Assembly (NCBI GenBank): GCA_900771995.1
Contig: CAAGQC010000100.1
Location: 1 to 64,000, forward strand
DNA: 64,000 bases
From: Lachnospiraceae bacterium
GTDB lineage: Bacteria > Bacillota > Clostridia > Lachnospirales > Lachnospiraceae
Direction of reading: 5' to 3'
Below are positions 27,127-37,100 of this stretch, piece after piece (positions within the stretch are counted from its first letter, which is position 1; every line of letters begins with the position of its first letter). The notes under the pieces were generated by a model. That model was given only the letters and a program-made list of their open reading frames with translations. It did no database searches and was not told the DNA's origin. Position numbers and translations under genes: made by a program.

Positions 27127-27930
27127 CTACTCCTTCCTGTCCGGAACCTCCGTTCCATAGACCTCGATCTGGGTCAGTGCCGGAAAAGGAGTCGGCTCTG
27201 AAGATTTCTTCATATCGCACATTTCCAGCCAGCTGATCTTTTTCTGTCCGATGGCGATCTCCTGAGGGCCTTCCTTTCTCTGCAAAGCCGCATCCATCCG
27301 GCTGCCGTCGGAGAATTCGAAGGATACCTGCTGCCACCAGTTGTCATGGGGGAAATCTGTTCTCAGATAAACCACAATATTGTCGGTCAGCACTTCTCTT
27401 CCGAAGTCGATCCGGATTCTGGCATCCTCCTGTCTGTTGATGCCCCAGGACTGGTAAGGCCATTCCCCGTGGCAGTTACTTACGGTATATCCGTCAATGG
27501 CATTCTGCGCCGCAAACACTGCCTCGCCTCTGGTCTCCACATTGGCGGTGGCATGCGGGTATATATTCTCGATCTCATGCTGATCACATACATTTACTGC
27601 CAGATTCCGATAATACTGTATCTCGAATTCCTTTGCCAGCTTTACCGACAGCAGATGCTTCTTCCCGGCAAACGCTTTTGGCGAGAGATTGATCCTGCGG
27701 TCGCCGAAAGGGATCCGGTAGTTCACATTTCCCGTCAGATATACCATGGATTTCCCGATGGCATCGTCCCATTGCAGCCATGCGTAATGACTGCCTTCGG
27801 ACACCTCCAGGATGATAATATCCCCCTCCTGATACTCTCCGGCGTAGACCAGATTCACCTCATTTTCCCCTCTGGCTACTTCCAGCGCCTCCATATTTTT
27901 ATTCATGATCTTCAGACACAGATTTTCCAT
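27127..27930 (-). CDS. Unrecognised discoidin-like protein of the GH operon
   Basis: A 267-residue soluble protein with no signal peptide and no catalytic motif I recognise. The N-terminal 130 residues look like a beta-rich domain (GDIIILEVSEGSHYAWLQWDD). The C-terminal half resembles an F5/8C (discoidin) carbohydrate-binding fold: HATANVETRGEAVFAAQNAI opening, SWGINRQEDARIRIDFG, and TQIEVYGTE closing. It is coupled to the following GH43 gene and 36 bases after GH31. It may be a sugar-binding partner or an enzyme of unknown type working on the imported oligosaccharide; I cannot assign a function. Confidence 0.6.
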   Translation of the reverse strand: MENLCLKIMNKNMEALEVARGENEVNLVYAGEYQEGDIIILEVSEGSHYAWLQWDDAIGKSMVYLTGNVNYRIPFGDRRINLSPKAFAGKKHLLSVKLAKEFEIQYYRNLAVNVCDQHEIENIYPHATANVETRGEAVFAAQNAIDGYTVSNCHGEWPYQSWGINRQEDARIRIDFGREVLTDNIVVYLRTDFPHDNWWQQVSFEFSDGSRMDAALQRKEGPQEIAIGQKKISWLEMCDMKKSSEPTPFPALTQIEVYGTEVPDRKE

Positions 27931-27966
27931 TTTCTTTTACCCCACAAATCCGTAACGATTCCGAAC

Positions 27967-30021
27967 TTATTCGCAAAACCGGTACTTTTTCATTGTCCCG
28001 TTTTCAGAGCGGACTGTCAGTTCCTCTCCGGGATGCTTTTCTATCACAATACGGTTCTGATCCTTTTCATAGGCAAAGGTCTCGAAATCATCCTCATACA
28101 GCGTGAAGCTTCCGTCTGCTTCCCCGAAGGTCTTTACCGTGATTTCGAATACCGTATCCTTCTCCACATGAGTGACCGGCTTTGCCAGCGGGACGATGGC
28201 GCCTTCTTTTACAAATACGGGAATCTTATCATACTCTGCATGTATATCCAGTCTTCTTCCGCCTTCTGTCATCTCACCGGTGAAGAGATCATACCAGTTA
28301 CCCTCCGGCAGGTACACGCTTCTGGAAGTGCCATCCTCATAAGTCAGAGGGCAGACCAGCATGCTCTCGCCGAACAGATACTCGTCATCCACCATACGTG
28401 CTTCCCTATCCTCCGGATAATCCAGCACCAATGCCCGGATGGGCGGCTTTCCACTATGGCTGTACTCTACAAAAGCACTGTATAAATAGGGCAGCAGGCT
28501 CATGCGCAGCTCAAACAGCTTTCTGCATTCCACCGTATAATACTCTGCGGTATCCATGGGCTCCCCGGCAAGATTTTTCTCGATGTCGGTCTGCTTCCAG
28601 GGAGGACTGGGAATCCGCCAGCTGTTGATCAGTGCATGACCGGAGAATACTACCGTCTGCAATCTTCTAAGCAGATCGTCTCCGCTTACACAGTCCCGCA
28701 CCTCCGGGCACCACAAAAGTCCCGAAAATCCTGCATTTACCACACCGCGGATAAACTGCTTATGATCGTACAGATCCGAATACAACACAAAAGGCAGCGG
28801 TGCCGCTAAGGCTCCTGAGGAGCGCACCTGCGAGTAGGTTCTGCGGTTCTCCTGCTGATAAATCCGGTAGATCAGGTTCTGGTACAGGGTTCCGATGGCC
28901 AGATGCATCTGCTCACCGTCCATGCCGGAGGGGAATTCCGTGGAATCCGGGAATGCCCAGTTGGAGGGATTATAGTCAGAGTTGTCACACTCATCCAGTT
29001 TAAATCCCGCAATGCCCTGTTTCACAAAGGTATCTCTGTGATAGTCCTCGAATAACCGGCAGGCCTCTTTTGTAGCAAAATCCGGCACCAGTCCGTTCCA
29101 TACCTCATAATCACCACTGTAAGGCACAAGCTTCTCATAGAACGGAGCCCTGGGATACACATACAAATGCTCCCACAAATTCAACTTATAACCCTGCTCT
29201 GTCATTTCGTCGATCATTTCCTGCGGATGCGGGAACAGGTACGACCATTTATAGGTGCAGGAATAGCTGTGGGAATGCCAGCCGGGCTCCAGCCCCAGAA
29301 CATCCATAGGGATCTCTTCCTTACGGAACTGCTCTGCCAGTTCTTTCAGAGACTTTTCATCTCCGCCGCCATAGATGCGGTACCACATACCCAGTCCCCA
29401 CATGGGAGGCACACAGCCTCCGCCGGAGAACAGATTGTATCTCTGGACGATTTCCATAAAGTCTCCCGCAAACAGGTACAATTCTACACCCTCTGCAGCC
29501 GGGATATCGATAATGACTTTCCGTTCTTCTTTTGCTCTCTTTAATGCATAAATGGCAGCCTCGGAAAATTCTTCATGAGCCTCATTCTCCGCTGTCATCC
29601 CGGCAGACTGCCCGCGCTCGCTGTTGGTTCCCATCAGAAAAGTGGTATAACGAAAAGTATTCACAAACAATCCGTATCCCGCGGAGGAAATATAAAAGGG
29701 TACCGGTGCATGGCCTTCTCCGGTATTCGCCACCGGGTCGGAATTCACCTTGATGTAACGTCTCCTGCCCGCCTGATTAAATCCCTGCAGCTGCAGTCCG
29801 AAGCCGTAGATATCTTCCTGTGTCTCCATGGGAAGGGTGACTGTGATACCCCGTTTTGTCTTTTTCCAGTGAATCTTCTCCTCACTGACTCTGCATTCCC
29901 GGCTCACCGGGATCTGTTCTATGGCTTCTGTTCTGACCGGGAACTGCCGAAAATGCTCCGGTGTGAAGTTTTCTGGTTCTCCCAATACGATTTTCCAGAT
30001 TCCTTTTGCTATCTGCTGCAT
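27967..30021 (-). CDS. GH31 alpha-glycosidase
   Basis: Cytoplasmic glycoside hydrolase of 684 residues with the GH31 plan: N-terminal beta-sandwich (about 1-190), (beta/alpha)8 barrel (about 200-530) and C-terminal beta domains. The nucleophile is D343 in GFKLDECDN; D416 in LYSDLYDH is the likely acid. The usual WxxGD near the acid is replaced by LLWCPEVRD, so it belongs to a divergent branch; alpha-xylosidase, alpha-glucosidase or alpha-galactosidase activity are all possible. The start at 30021 has AGGAGG 7 bases upstream and overlaps the ROK kinase gene by 13 bases. Confidence 0.87.
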   Translation of the reverse strand: MQQIAKGIWKIVLGEPENFTPEHFRQFPVRTEAIEQIPVSRECRVSEEKIHWKKTKRGITVTLPMETQEDIYGFGLQLQGFNQAGRRRYIKVNSDPVANTGEGHAPVPFYISSAGYGLFVNTFRYTTFLMGTNSERGQSAGMTAENEAHEEFSEAAIYALKRAKEERKVIIDIPAAEGVELYLFAGDFMEIVQRYNLFSGGGCVPPMWGLGMWYRIYGGGDEKSLKELAEQFRKEEIPMDVLGLEPGWHSHSYSCTYKWSYLFPHPQEMIDEMTEQGYKLNLWEHLYVYPRAPFYEKLVPYSGDYEVWNGLVPDFATKEACRLFEDYHRDTFVKQGIAGFKLDECDNSDYNPSNWAFPDSTEFPSGMDGEQMHLAIGTLYQNLIYRIYQQENRRTYSQVRSSGALAAPLPFVLYSDLYDHKQFIRGVVNAGFSGLLWCPEVRDCVSGDDLLRRLQTVVFSGHALINSWRIPSPPWKQTDIEKNLAGEPMDTAEYYTVECRKLFELRMSLLPYLYSAFVEYSHSGKPPIRALVLDYPEDREARMVDDEYLFGESMLVCPLTYEDGTSRSVYLPEGNWYDLFTGEMTEGGRRLDIHAEYDKIPVFVKEGAIVPLAKPVTHVEKDTVFEITVKTFGEADGSFTLYEDDFETFAYEKDQNRIVIEKHPGEELTVRSENGTMKKYRFCE

Positions 30022-30890
30022 CTCATTTCCTCCTGTGCCAGGCACAACGCCCCAATGATGCCCGGATTCTCTCCCAGTGCCGGGGCTACAATATACTGTG
30101 ACAGATCTTTCGGCAGGCTTACCTCGGGCAGGTAGCAGTTCAGGAACTCCATCGCATTTTTTCTTACCATATCAAAGACCTTCTCCTGATGCATGACACC
30201 GCCCCAGAGGATAATTTTTTCCGGGGAATAGGTCATCATGTAATCGGCAACGGCCTGTCCGATGTAATAGCTTTCCAGCTCCCAGACATCATCCCTTCCG
30301 GCCAGTTCCGCTCCTTTTTTCCCGTATCTGCCCTGAATCGCCGGGCCGGAGGCCAGACCTTCCAGACAGGCTCCGTGGTAGGGGCAGCAGCCTGCGTAGG
30401 TATCCTTCGGATGCTTTTGCAGGAAAATATGTCCTCCTTCCGGATGCATCAGCCCATGCAGCAGCTTACCGTTGATGTAGGCACCGACACCCACGCCGGT
30501 ACCTATAGTGATGTAGAGGGCATTTTCGCAGCCTTTCGCTGCACCGAATCGTACCTCTCCCAGCACGGCTCCGTTGACATCGGTATCAAAACCTACCGGG
30601 ATCTGCAATGCCTCCCGGAAGGCTCCCGCAAAATCATAAAATCTCCATGCCAGCTTCGGCGTACTGGTGATATATCCGTAGGTAGCCGATTTTCTGTTCA
30701 GATCCACCGGGCCGAAACAGCCGATGCCCAGTGCCTCAATTCCCTTATCGCGAAAATAATCGATCATCTTCGGTACGGTGATCTCCGGTGTCTCCGTGGG
30801 AAATACCGCTCTGTCAAAAATATTGCTCTGCTCATCCCCTATGGCACATACCATCTTGGTGCCGCCGGCTTCTATTCCACCTAATTTCAT
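30009..30890 (-). CDS. ROK-family sugar kinase (fructokinase-like)
   Basis: Cytoplasmic hexose kinase of 293 residues. ATP-binding EAGGTKMVCAIG opens the protein; the ROK signature runs through LYITIGTGVGVGAYINGKLL and HPEGGHIFLQKHP, with a zinc cluster formed by GHI plus CCPYHGAC near residues 160-180. The catalytic Asp is in FDTDVNG. This is the ScrK/Mak fructokinase-like branch, though sugar choice within ROK is unreliable. It sits between GH88 and GH31, so it probably phosphorylates a monosaccharide released by this operon. Confidence 0.87.
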   Translation of the reverse strand: MKLGGIEAGGTKMVCAIGDEQSNIFDRAVFPTETPEITVPKMIDYFRDKGIEALGIGCFGPVDLNRKSATYGYITSTPKLAWRFYDFAGAFREALQIPVGFDTDVNGAVLGEVRFGAAKGCENALYITIGTGVGVGAYINGKLLHGLMHPEGGHIFLQKHPKDTYAGCCPYHGACLEGLASGPAIQGRYGKKGAELAGRDDVWELESYYIGQAVADYMMTYSPEKIILWGGVMHQEKVFDMVRKNAMEFLNCYLPEVSLPKDLSQYIVAPALGENPGIIGALCLAQEEMRCSR

Positions 30891-30925
30891 ACTAATACCT
30901 GTGCCTTTCTCTGCTTCTTAGAATG

Positions 30926-32077
30926 TTACCACAGTAAAATGCCGGTTCCAGTAAGCTTATACAATGCCTCGATAAAATAATAATCCGCATATACCATGGT
31001 AAAATGATGTCTGCTGTCATGATAAGCGCCGGTACAGTTCTGTACGATGGCATCGCAGTCCTTTGTGAAATCCGCTCTGGTCTCTGCAATGGCCTTCAGA
31101 ATCTTAACCGCTGCACGAATGTACATCTCTTTCTCCAATTCCGGCACATGCTTTGCTACCTCTAAGAGACCACCGGCAATGATACATGCACCACAGGAAT
31201 CTTCCCATGCCGGTTCTGCAGGTTGCCGGAAGTCTACGGGAATAATACCATTTTCCGGAATGTTGGCGATACAATAGTGTGCCACTTTTTTGGCGGTATC
31301 CAGATATTCCTGTTTGCCGGTATGGGTATAGCTGTTAGCGAAGCCGTACAACGCCCAGCCCTGTCCTCTGGTCCAGGAAGAGCCTTCTGCGTAACCCTGT
31401 CCGCCGTGGCTCTTTACCATGGCCCCGGTCTCCGGATCAAATTCTACGATATGACATACCGAACCGTCCGGACGGATGAAGTTCTCCATCACGGTATCCG
31501 CGTGCATCATGGCGATCTGACGGAACCGGGGATCTCCGCTTTCCTCGGAAGCCCAGTAGAGCAGGCAGATATTGAACATGCAGTCAATGATGGCCCAGCC
31601 TCTGGTGTCACTGCCCGGTACCTGATTCCAGGCCCGGATAAACTTTCCCACGGGATTGAATCTGCCTACCAGCAGACTGGCCGCGTGCATGGCGATCCGT
31701 TTGGAATCCTCGTGTCCGGTCAGGCGGTAATCGGCCACCGCTGTCGGAAGGAACATGAATCCCACATCGTGATGAAGTCCGAAATAGCTTTCAAAGCATT
31801 TCTCCATTTTCTGTTCGGAGACCCGTGCGATCTGTGCATATTTTTCCTCTTTGGTATCCTGATACAGCAGCCACATAATGCCGCCCCAGAATCCGTTGGT
31901 CCACCAGTTTAAGCCGTCATCGTGATTCCACTCTTTATCCTCTGCGGAACGGTCATCATAATTGCCGTTCTCATCCGTGGTATAGGGGATGAAGTCTTTG
32001 TTTTTCTCGCTGACCCATGCCATTTTTTCTTTTACTTTTCCTAAAACCTCTTCTGCCCATGCCTGATAATTTTCCAT
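30926..32077 (-). CDS. GH88 unsaturated glucuronyl hydrolase
   Basis: Cytoplasmic alpha/alpha-barrel enzyme of 383 residues that hydrates and removes 4,5-unsaturated uronic acid from the non-reducing end of oligosaccharides made by polysaccharide lyases. The catalytic aspartates correspond to D104 in HHDVGFMFLPT and D165 in RGWAIID; SSWTRGQGWALYGFANSYTHTG is the other family block. First intact gene of the operon running to 24528, divergent from an AraC regulator. No lyase is in the window, so the substrate is imported or made by enzymes encoded elsewhere. GH105 is a related alternative but fits less well. Confidence 0.88.
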   Translation of the reverse strand: MENYQAWAEEVLGKVKEKMAWVSEKNKDFIPYTTDENGNYDDRSAEDKEWNHDDGLNWWTNGFWGGIMWLLYQDTKEEKYAQIARVSEQKMEKCFESYFGLHHDVGFMFLPTAVADYRLTGHEDSKRIAMHAASLLVGRFNPVGKFIRAWNQVPGSDTRGWAIIDCMFNICLLYWASEESGDPRFRQIAMMHADTVMENFIRPDGSVCHIVEFDPETGAMVKSHGGQGYAEGSSWTRGQGWALYGFANSYTHTGKQEYLDTAKKVAHYCIANIPENGIIPVDFRQPAEPAWEDSCGACIIAGGLLEVAKHVPELEKEMYIRAAVKILKAIAETRADFTKDCDAIVQNCTGAYHDSRHHFTMVYADYYFIEALYKLTGTGILLW

Positions 32078-32137
32078 GTTTTTCTCCTGTTCTTTTTCCT
32101 GTTATTTGTTCTCTAAATTTACAAACTGTCTATGCCC

Positions 32138-32206
32138 TCACCCGGATATCCTCAATATGTATCTGCCGTCATCCACTGCTCCATACTCCCGGATATTCCA
32201 GATCAT
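32138..32206 (-). pseudogene. GH28 N-terminal remnant (or leader peptide)
   Basis: A 22-codon frame upstream of GH88 on the same strand, with ribosome site AGAGGG 7 bases before its ATG. It begins MIWNIREYGAVDDGRY and soon stops. The N-I-R-x-Y-G-A-V-x-D-G string is the typical opening of GH28 polygalacturonase-family proteins. The simplest reading is the 5' stump of a deleted GH28 gene that once headed this operon. A translated leader is possible. Confidence 0.55.
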
Positions 32207-32270
32207 GTCGGATCCCTCTCTTTCGTTTTCTTATTTTCATGGTAATCATTTGACACGGCAGATACAATAT
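32155..32270. repeat. Inverted 11-bp sites between divergent GH88 and AraC genes
   Basis: CGGCAGATACA occurs on the plus strand at 32256-32266 and on the minus strand at 32158-32168. Similarity extends to TGAC(AC) before and (A)TAT after it. One copy overlaps the AraC promoter spacer, the other lies about 80 bases upstream of GH88. Symmetric placement suggests binding sites for the AraC regulator; this is inference. Confidence 0.5.
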
Positions 32271-32278
32271 CTTACAAT
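32250..32278 (+). promoter_or_regulatory. Promoter of the AraC-type regulator
   Basis: Perfect TTGACA (32250-32255), 17 bases, then TACAAT (32273-32278), about 40 bases before the start codon. The inverted-site core lies inside the spacer, which would allow autorepression. Confidence 0.7.
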
Positions 32279-32320
32279 GCTAATAACTGACATATTCTGC
32301 TTTTTACAGGAGATATTATC

Positions 32321-33142
32321 ATGATATACGTCAACAACTGCGGGCATGATTCCCACCACCCGAAACCATGTAATATTGAGCATAAGCACGGAGTCCCTGA
32401 CTACCTTATTCTGCTCATAAAACAGGAATCATGGATTTATCTGGATGGGGAAAAGCATATCATTGCTCCCAACTCCCTTATTTGTTTTCCGCCGGATACC
32501 TATATTCACTATGGCTGTGATGTCATCGGGTATAACGATGACTGGATCCATTTTTTCCCGGACGAACAGGATCTGGATGCTTTCCGGGAATTACTGCCTC
32601 CGGTGTGCCGGATCCTGCGTCCCTATAATTTTCACAGGTTATCGGAATATGTCCGCATGCTGTCGGATGTTTTCCACAGCCGTTCCCTCCACAGAGAGCA
32701 GTCCATTGATGCCTTTCTGCATATTTTCCTGTACGCTTTGCAGGAGGAGTTGGAAGAAAGCTCCGATGATCCCATTGTGCAGAAGTACTATCCTGCTTTT
32801 TCCGGACTCCGGACACAGATCTACAATAATCCGGCGAATAACTGGAGTGTCCCGGCTCTGGCGGATTCTCTGGCCTTAAGTCTCTCTTACTTCCAGCATC
32901 TGTATAAACAGTTCTTCGACTGTTCCTGCCAGCAGGACATCATAAGTGCCCGTCTGGAACTGGCAAAATATTATCTGACCGGAAGTGATATGAGTATCCG
33001 CAGTCTTTCGGATTTCTGCGGCTACGACAATGAATTACACTTCATGCGCCAGTTTAAGAAATTTGTGGGAATAACACCGACAGAATATCGGCAGAAATGT
33101 GCGCCGATGGGCGCGCATGCAAAAAGTCCAGTCACAAACTGA
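32321..33142 (+). CDS. AraC-family regulator of glycan locus 1
   Basis: Transcription regulator of 273 residues: an N-terminal cupin-like sugar-binding domain (about 1-150, with YLDGEKHIIAPNSLICFPPD) and a C-terminal pair of helix-turn-helix motifs (about 170-265, with ALSLSYFQHLYKQFF and DFCGYDNELHFMRQFKKFVG). AGGAGA precedes the start. It is divergent from the GH88-led operon and is the likely local activator, alongside YesMN further down. The stop codon lies within the loop of a bidirectional terminator. Confidence 0.9.
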   Translation: MIYVNNCGHDSHHPKPCNIEHKHGVPDYLILLIKQESWIYLDGEKHIIAPNSLICFPPDTYIHYGCDVIGYNDDWIHFFPDEQDLDAFRELLPPVCRILRPYNFHRLSEYVRMLSDVFHSRSLHREQSIDAFLHIFLYALQEELEESSDDPIVQKYYPAFSGLRTQIYNNPANNWSVPALADSLALSLSYFQHLYKQFFDCSCQQDIISARLELAKYYLTGSDMSIRSLSDFCGYDNELHFMRQFKKFVGITPTEYRQKCAPMGAHAKSPVTN

Positions 33143-33155
33143 CGTGACCGGACTT
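33124..33155. terminator. Bidirectional terminator, AraC regulator / manA
   Basis: AAGTCCaGTCAC (33124-33135) pairs with GTGACcGGACTT (33144-33155). T-rich tracts follow on both strands. It separates the convergent AraC and manA genes and so marks the border between the two glycan loci. Confidence 0.82.
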
Positions 33156-33172
33156 CTTATTTTGCTGTGAAA

Positions 33173-34108
33173 TCATATTGTGGATGCAATGATCTGCATC
33201 TTTCCCTGTAACTCTACCTTGCCGTAGCCATCAGGCAGGATCAGGTGATCGCCCTTTTTCAGGCGGGTGCCGTTCAGGGTGCCTTCTCCTTCGACCACGC
33301 TCATCAGGATGAAAGGCTTATCCTGCCAGGTCTCCACGCGGTGCTCCACGTCAATGCGGTATACGGTGTAGTAAGGGCAGTGGATCAACTGCTGGATCGC
33401 ATCTTCCTTCTTCTCCGTGTGGACCACGCTGTTGTCCGCGGACTTGGCGGGCACGGTGATAACGTCAATACTCTGGGCGATGTGCAGCTGTCTGGGCTTG
33501 CCGTTACTCAGTCTGTCGTAATCATACACGCGGTAGGTGATATCGCTGCTCTGCTGGGTCTCTAATAGCAGTGTGCCGCCCTTGATGGCATGTACGGTGC
33601 CGGGATCGATCTGGATGAAATCACCGGGTTTGATAGGAATCTCCCGGATGAATTCCTTCCATCTGCCCTCGTGGATCATTTTCTCCAGTTCTTCCTTGGT
33701 CTTGGCATTGTGTCCCACTACCAGGGTCGCATTCTCTTTGCAATCCAGAATGAACCAGCACTCCGTCTTACCCAAGGATCCGTTCTCGTGCACCTTCGCA
33801 TACGCATCATCGGGATGTACCTGAATGCTCAGGTCATCTTTTGCATCGATGATCTTGATAAGCAGCGGGAAACGATCCATTCCCGTGTCACCGAACAGCT
33901 CGGGATGCTTCTCCCACAGTTCAGACAGCTTCATGCCCTTGTAAGATCCGCTTGCCACAGTGCCGTCTCCATTGGGATGGGCGCTGATCCCCCAGCACTC
34001 ACCGATATCGTCGCCCTCCACGGGGTAACCGAACTCTCTGTTCAACCGGGTGCCTCCCCAGATGTTGTGGGTGCATACCGGCTGTAAAAATATAATATCT
34101 TTATTCAT
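33173..34108 (-). CDS. manA: Mannose-6-phosphate isomerase, class I
   Basis: Zinc enzyme of 311 residues interconverting mannose-6-phosphate and fructose-6-phosphate. The cupin core shows SIQVHPDDAYA and KTECWFILD (metal ligands Gln, His, Glu), and DPGTVHAIKGG with the last His ligand. It is the last gene of the mannan locus, 70 bases after the fusion gene, and finishes the route from mannose-1-phosphate (made by the GH130 phosphorylases) to glycolysis; the needed phosphomannomutase is not in the window. Confidence 0.93.
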   Translation of the reverse strand: MNKDIIFLQPVCTHNIWGGTRLNREFGYPVEGDDIGECWGISAHPNGDGTVASGSYKGMKLSELWEKHPELFGDTGMDRFPLLIKIIDAKDDLSIQVHPDDAYAKVHENGSLGKTECWFILDCKENATLVVGHNAKTKEELEKMIHEGRWKEFIREIPIKPGDFIQIDPGTVHAIKGGTLLLETQQSSDITYRVYDYDRLSNGKPRQLHIAQSIDVITVPAKSADNSVVHTEKKEDAIQQLIHCPYYTVYRIDVEHRVETWQDKPFILMSVVEGEGTLNGTRLKKGDHLILPDGYGKVELQGKMQIIASTI

Positions 34109-34178
34109 GCTTCCTGTTCCTGCTTTCTTTGAATTTGCCCCTCATGTCTTTTTATACTAATCACTCTCCTGTCTGCTG

Positions 34179-37100
34179 TCAATCGTCCTTTTCCCTCACT
34201 CCGGATACGATCAGTGACACCAGATAAAATTCTGTCCGGTCCTCCGGGTGGGTCTCCGTGATCTCCACGCATACCTGATGCTCCCCGTAGGGCAGATGCT
34301 CCGCCACCGTAGTCAGCTGCATCTTGTCTCCCCAGGTCTCGTCGAAGGTTCCGTCCAGAACACATGCCGTCTGCGGATCTCCGTCCACCACTGCCGTAGC
34401 AATGGGTGCCGGACCGTTCTTCACCCGACGGTACTGCACGGCGGCACCGGTTCCCCGGAAAGTGAACTTTAAATAAGCTCCCTTTTCCCCGGCGCTCCAT
34501 CCGTTGCGGAAAATGTCGGTGATCTCCCGCTGGGGTGTCATATCTTCCTCAAATCCGCTCTTTTCCGGCGTGGAATTGAAGTATTGCAGTCTGCTGCAGT
34601 GTTCATAGGTATTCTCTGTCAAAGGCTCCGGGAAGCATTCCTTCTGCTCCTCCGACTTATCGTGGATCACTTTTTCCAGGAAATTCGTGATCACGGAGGC
34701 CATCAGTTCATGCCCCAGGTCATTGGGATGCAGGAAATCAGCCGTGATCTTCTCCGCAGGCAGTCTCCCCGCTGCCACTGCCGGATAGATACTGTTCTGC
34801 ATGCTGAGGCTCGGCAGATCGTAATGTCTTGCAATCTGTGCATGGTAATATGCCGCACTCTTGCCGGTGTCATAATAGACACTGTGCAGAAGCACCATGG
34901 CCGGGTGACTGCTGCTGCCGTAGATCTGGCGTACCAGTCCCTCGTAGGTCTCCCTGTCATGAGGTGTGCTGTGATCGTTGACGGAGAATTCCACCATCAC
35001 CAGATCCGGCAGTCTGCGCAGTAAATCTTCCTGCACTCGTGCCGCCCCGAACTGGGAATTGGTAGCTCCGATTCCGGCATTCACATAGTCAAACTCGGTA
35101 TGGGGGAACAACTTCCGCAGCCAGGCCACCGTTCGCGCCGCATAGCATTTGTCCGCCTCCGTAGCTGCGAATCCCTGTGTGATGGATCCTCCTATGAATC
35201 CCGCCGTCAGCCGCTCCCCTTTGGCTGCGCGGTTCAGGAAATTTTTCAGCCGCGTGAGATTCCCACGGTTCAGAATGCCGGCCTCTTTATCAATGACATT
35301 GCCCGCACTCTTGCGGTTCTCATAAATGCTGTTCTCCACGGTGCAGTAACGCTTCGACTTATTTTTCAGTGTCTTGCCGATCCGGAAGATTTCCTCCGGC
35401 CGGTATCCTCTGGATTCCAGATAATAAATACCGCTGTAAAGCTTGATGGGCACATCCGGATACTTATCGCCGATCATGGCCTCGAACATGATCATGATGT
35501 GGCCGATCTTCTCCGCAGCCGCCTCCAGATTGTTGTCTAAAAGCAGCAGGAATTCGTCCTTCTTCACATGGCACACCATCTCCTGTCCCTTCAGGTGCTT
35601 GTGAATATGCGTTCCCAGATGGAAGAGCAGGCTGTTCCGCACTTCCTCACTCATCTTCTCGCAGATCTCATCATAATCCCGGATCCCTAAGAATACCTCC
35701 GCATACTGGCCGTCCTGCCAGGGAAGGATCTGTTCCAGCTTCGCGGAAAAGCTTTCCGGTGTCTCGGTTCCGGCGATGTTCATTTCCGGATTCTCCGCAT
35801 CCTTTTCCTGTCCGTTCCCCGCGTACTCCTCACGGTTTAAGTAGCTCTCCATCATACGGGTCATGGTGGAGAGGATCTCACATTCCGCCTCGGTCCACTG
35901 ATGCTCCTCCTGGCTGCTCTGGATCAGTGTCACCATGGACAGCTGATTCTCCGTGTAAATAGGTATCATCAGACCATCATGATGCATGTAGAAGCTGTGC
36001 TCCTTAAAATACTTCTCCAGTTCCGGCCACAGTCCCGTATAGAGCTCCAGAGAAACCGGGTCCTTCCGCTTGCTCCACTCATCGTAGACTTCCGCTTTCT
36101 GATCTCTGTAACGGATCAGCCCGAAGTATTGCAGCTGGAAGCGGATTCCCAGTTCGAAGAAGATCTTCTTGAAGGCTTCCTTCAGATTCTGTTCCGAGGA
36201 CATCATGCGGAACGCATAGTCGAAGATCTCACGCTCGATAAAAATGTTCTTCTTACCGGCATCCTCACGCTTGTTCTCCCGTTCCGTCCCTTTTCGTCCG
36301 GAAGTATACTCCGCATAATTATAGTTTTTGTCGTAGACACTGAATGCATTCTTACCGCTGTGTTTCACCCGGTATAATGCCTGATCCGCTTTCTGGTACA
36401 GGTCTTCATAGCAGGTGGCATCCGCCGGATACTGGGAGATACCCATACTCAGGGTCACCCGTCTGTCGGACAGCTGGATACGATCCGCCATCCGGGAGAT
36501 CCGCTCTGCCGTCTCCATGGCATGCTGGCCCGCATTTTCCCCACGGCAGAAAATACAGAATTCGTCTCCGCCGATACGGCCCGCATAATCTTCCAGTCCC
36601 GTACTGATCAGCAGGGCATTGGCGATCTTGATCAGCACTTCATCACCGTACAGATGTCCGTAAGTATCATTGATGGATTTGAAATCATCAATGTCTATGA
36701 TCAGGAATGCCGCCTCTTCCTTTGGCTCTCCTCCATCCGCAGAATGCCGGATATGCTTTTCCACCAGTTTCCGCATCTTCGCCTTGTTGTACAGGTCTGT
36801 CAGGGAATCCCGCTCTGCCTTCTGCTCCAGCAGCTCCTGATTCTTCTTCTCCTCCGTGATGTCCAGCGTCTTGCCCATGATCTTATAGGGCTTGTGATCC
36901 TTGTCGTAGACCGGTATTCCTACATAGCGGAACCAGACAAATACGGACTCGTCGCTGACCTGACGGACTTCGTAGCAGATATGCTCGTCTCCCCGATCCA
37001 TGGCCTCGCAAAAGGCATCGAAGCTGCCCCAGTCGTCGGGATGTACGAATCCCCAGCTGTGCATCTTCTCCTGATAGTTGTCGATGACCATATTGGTTGT

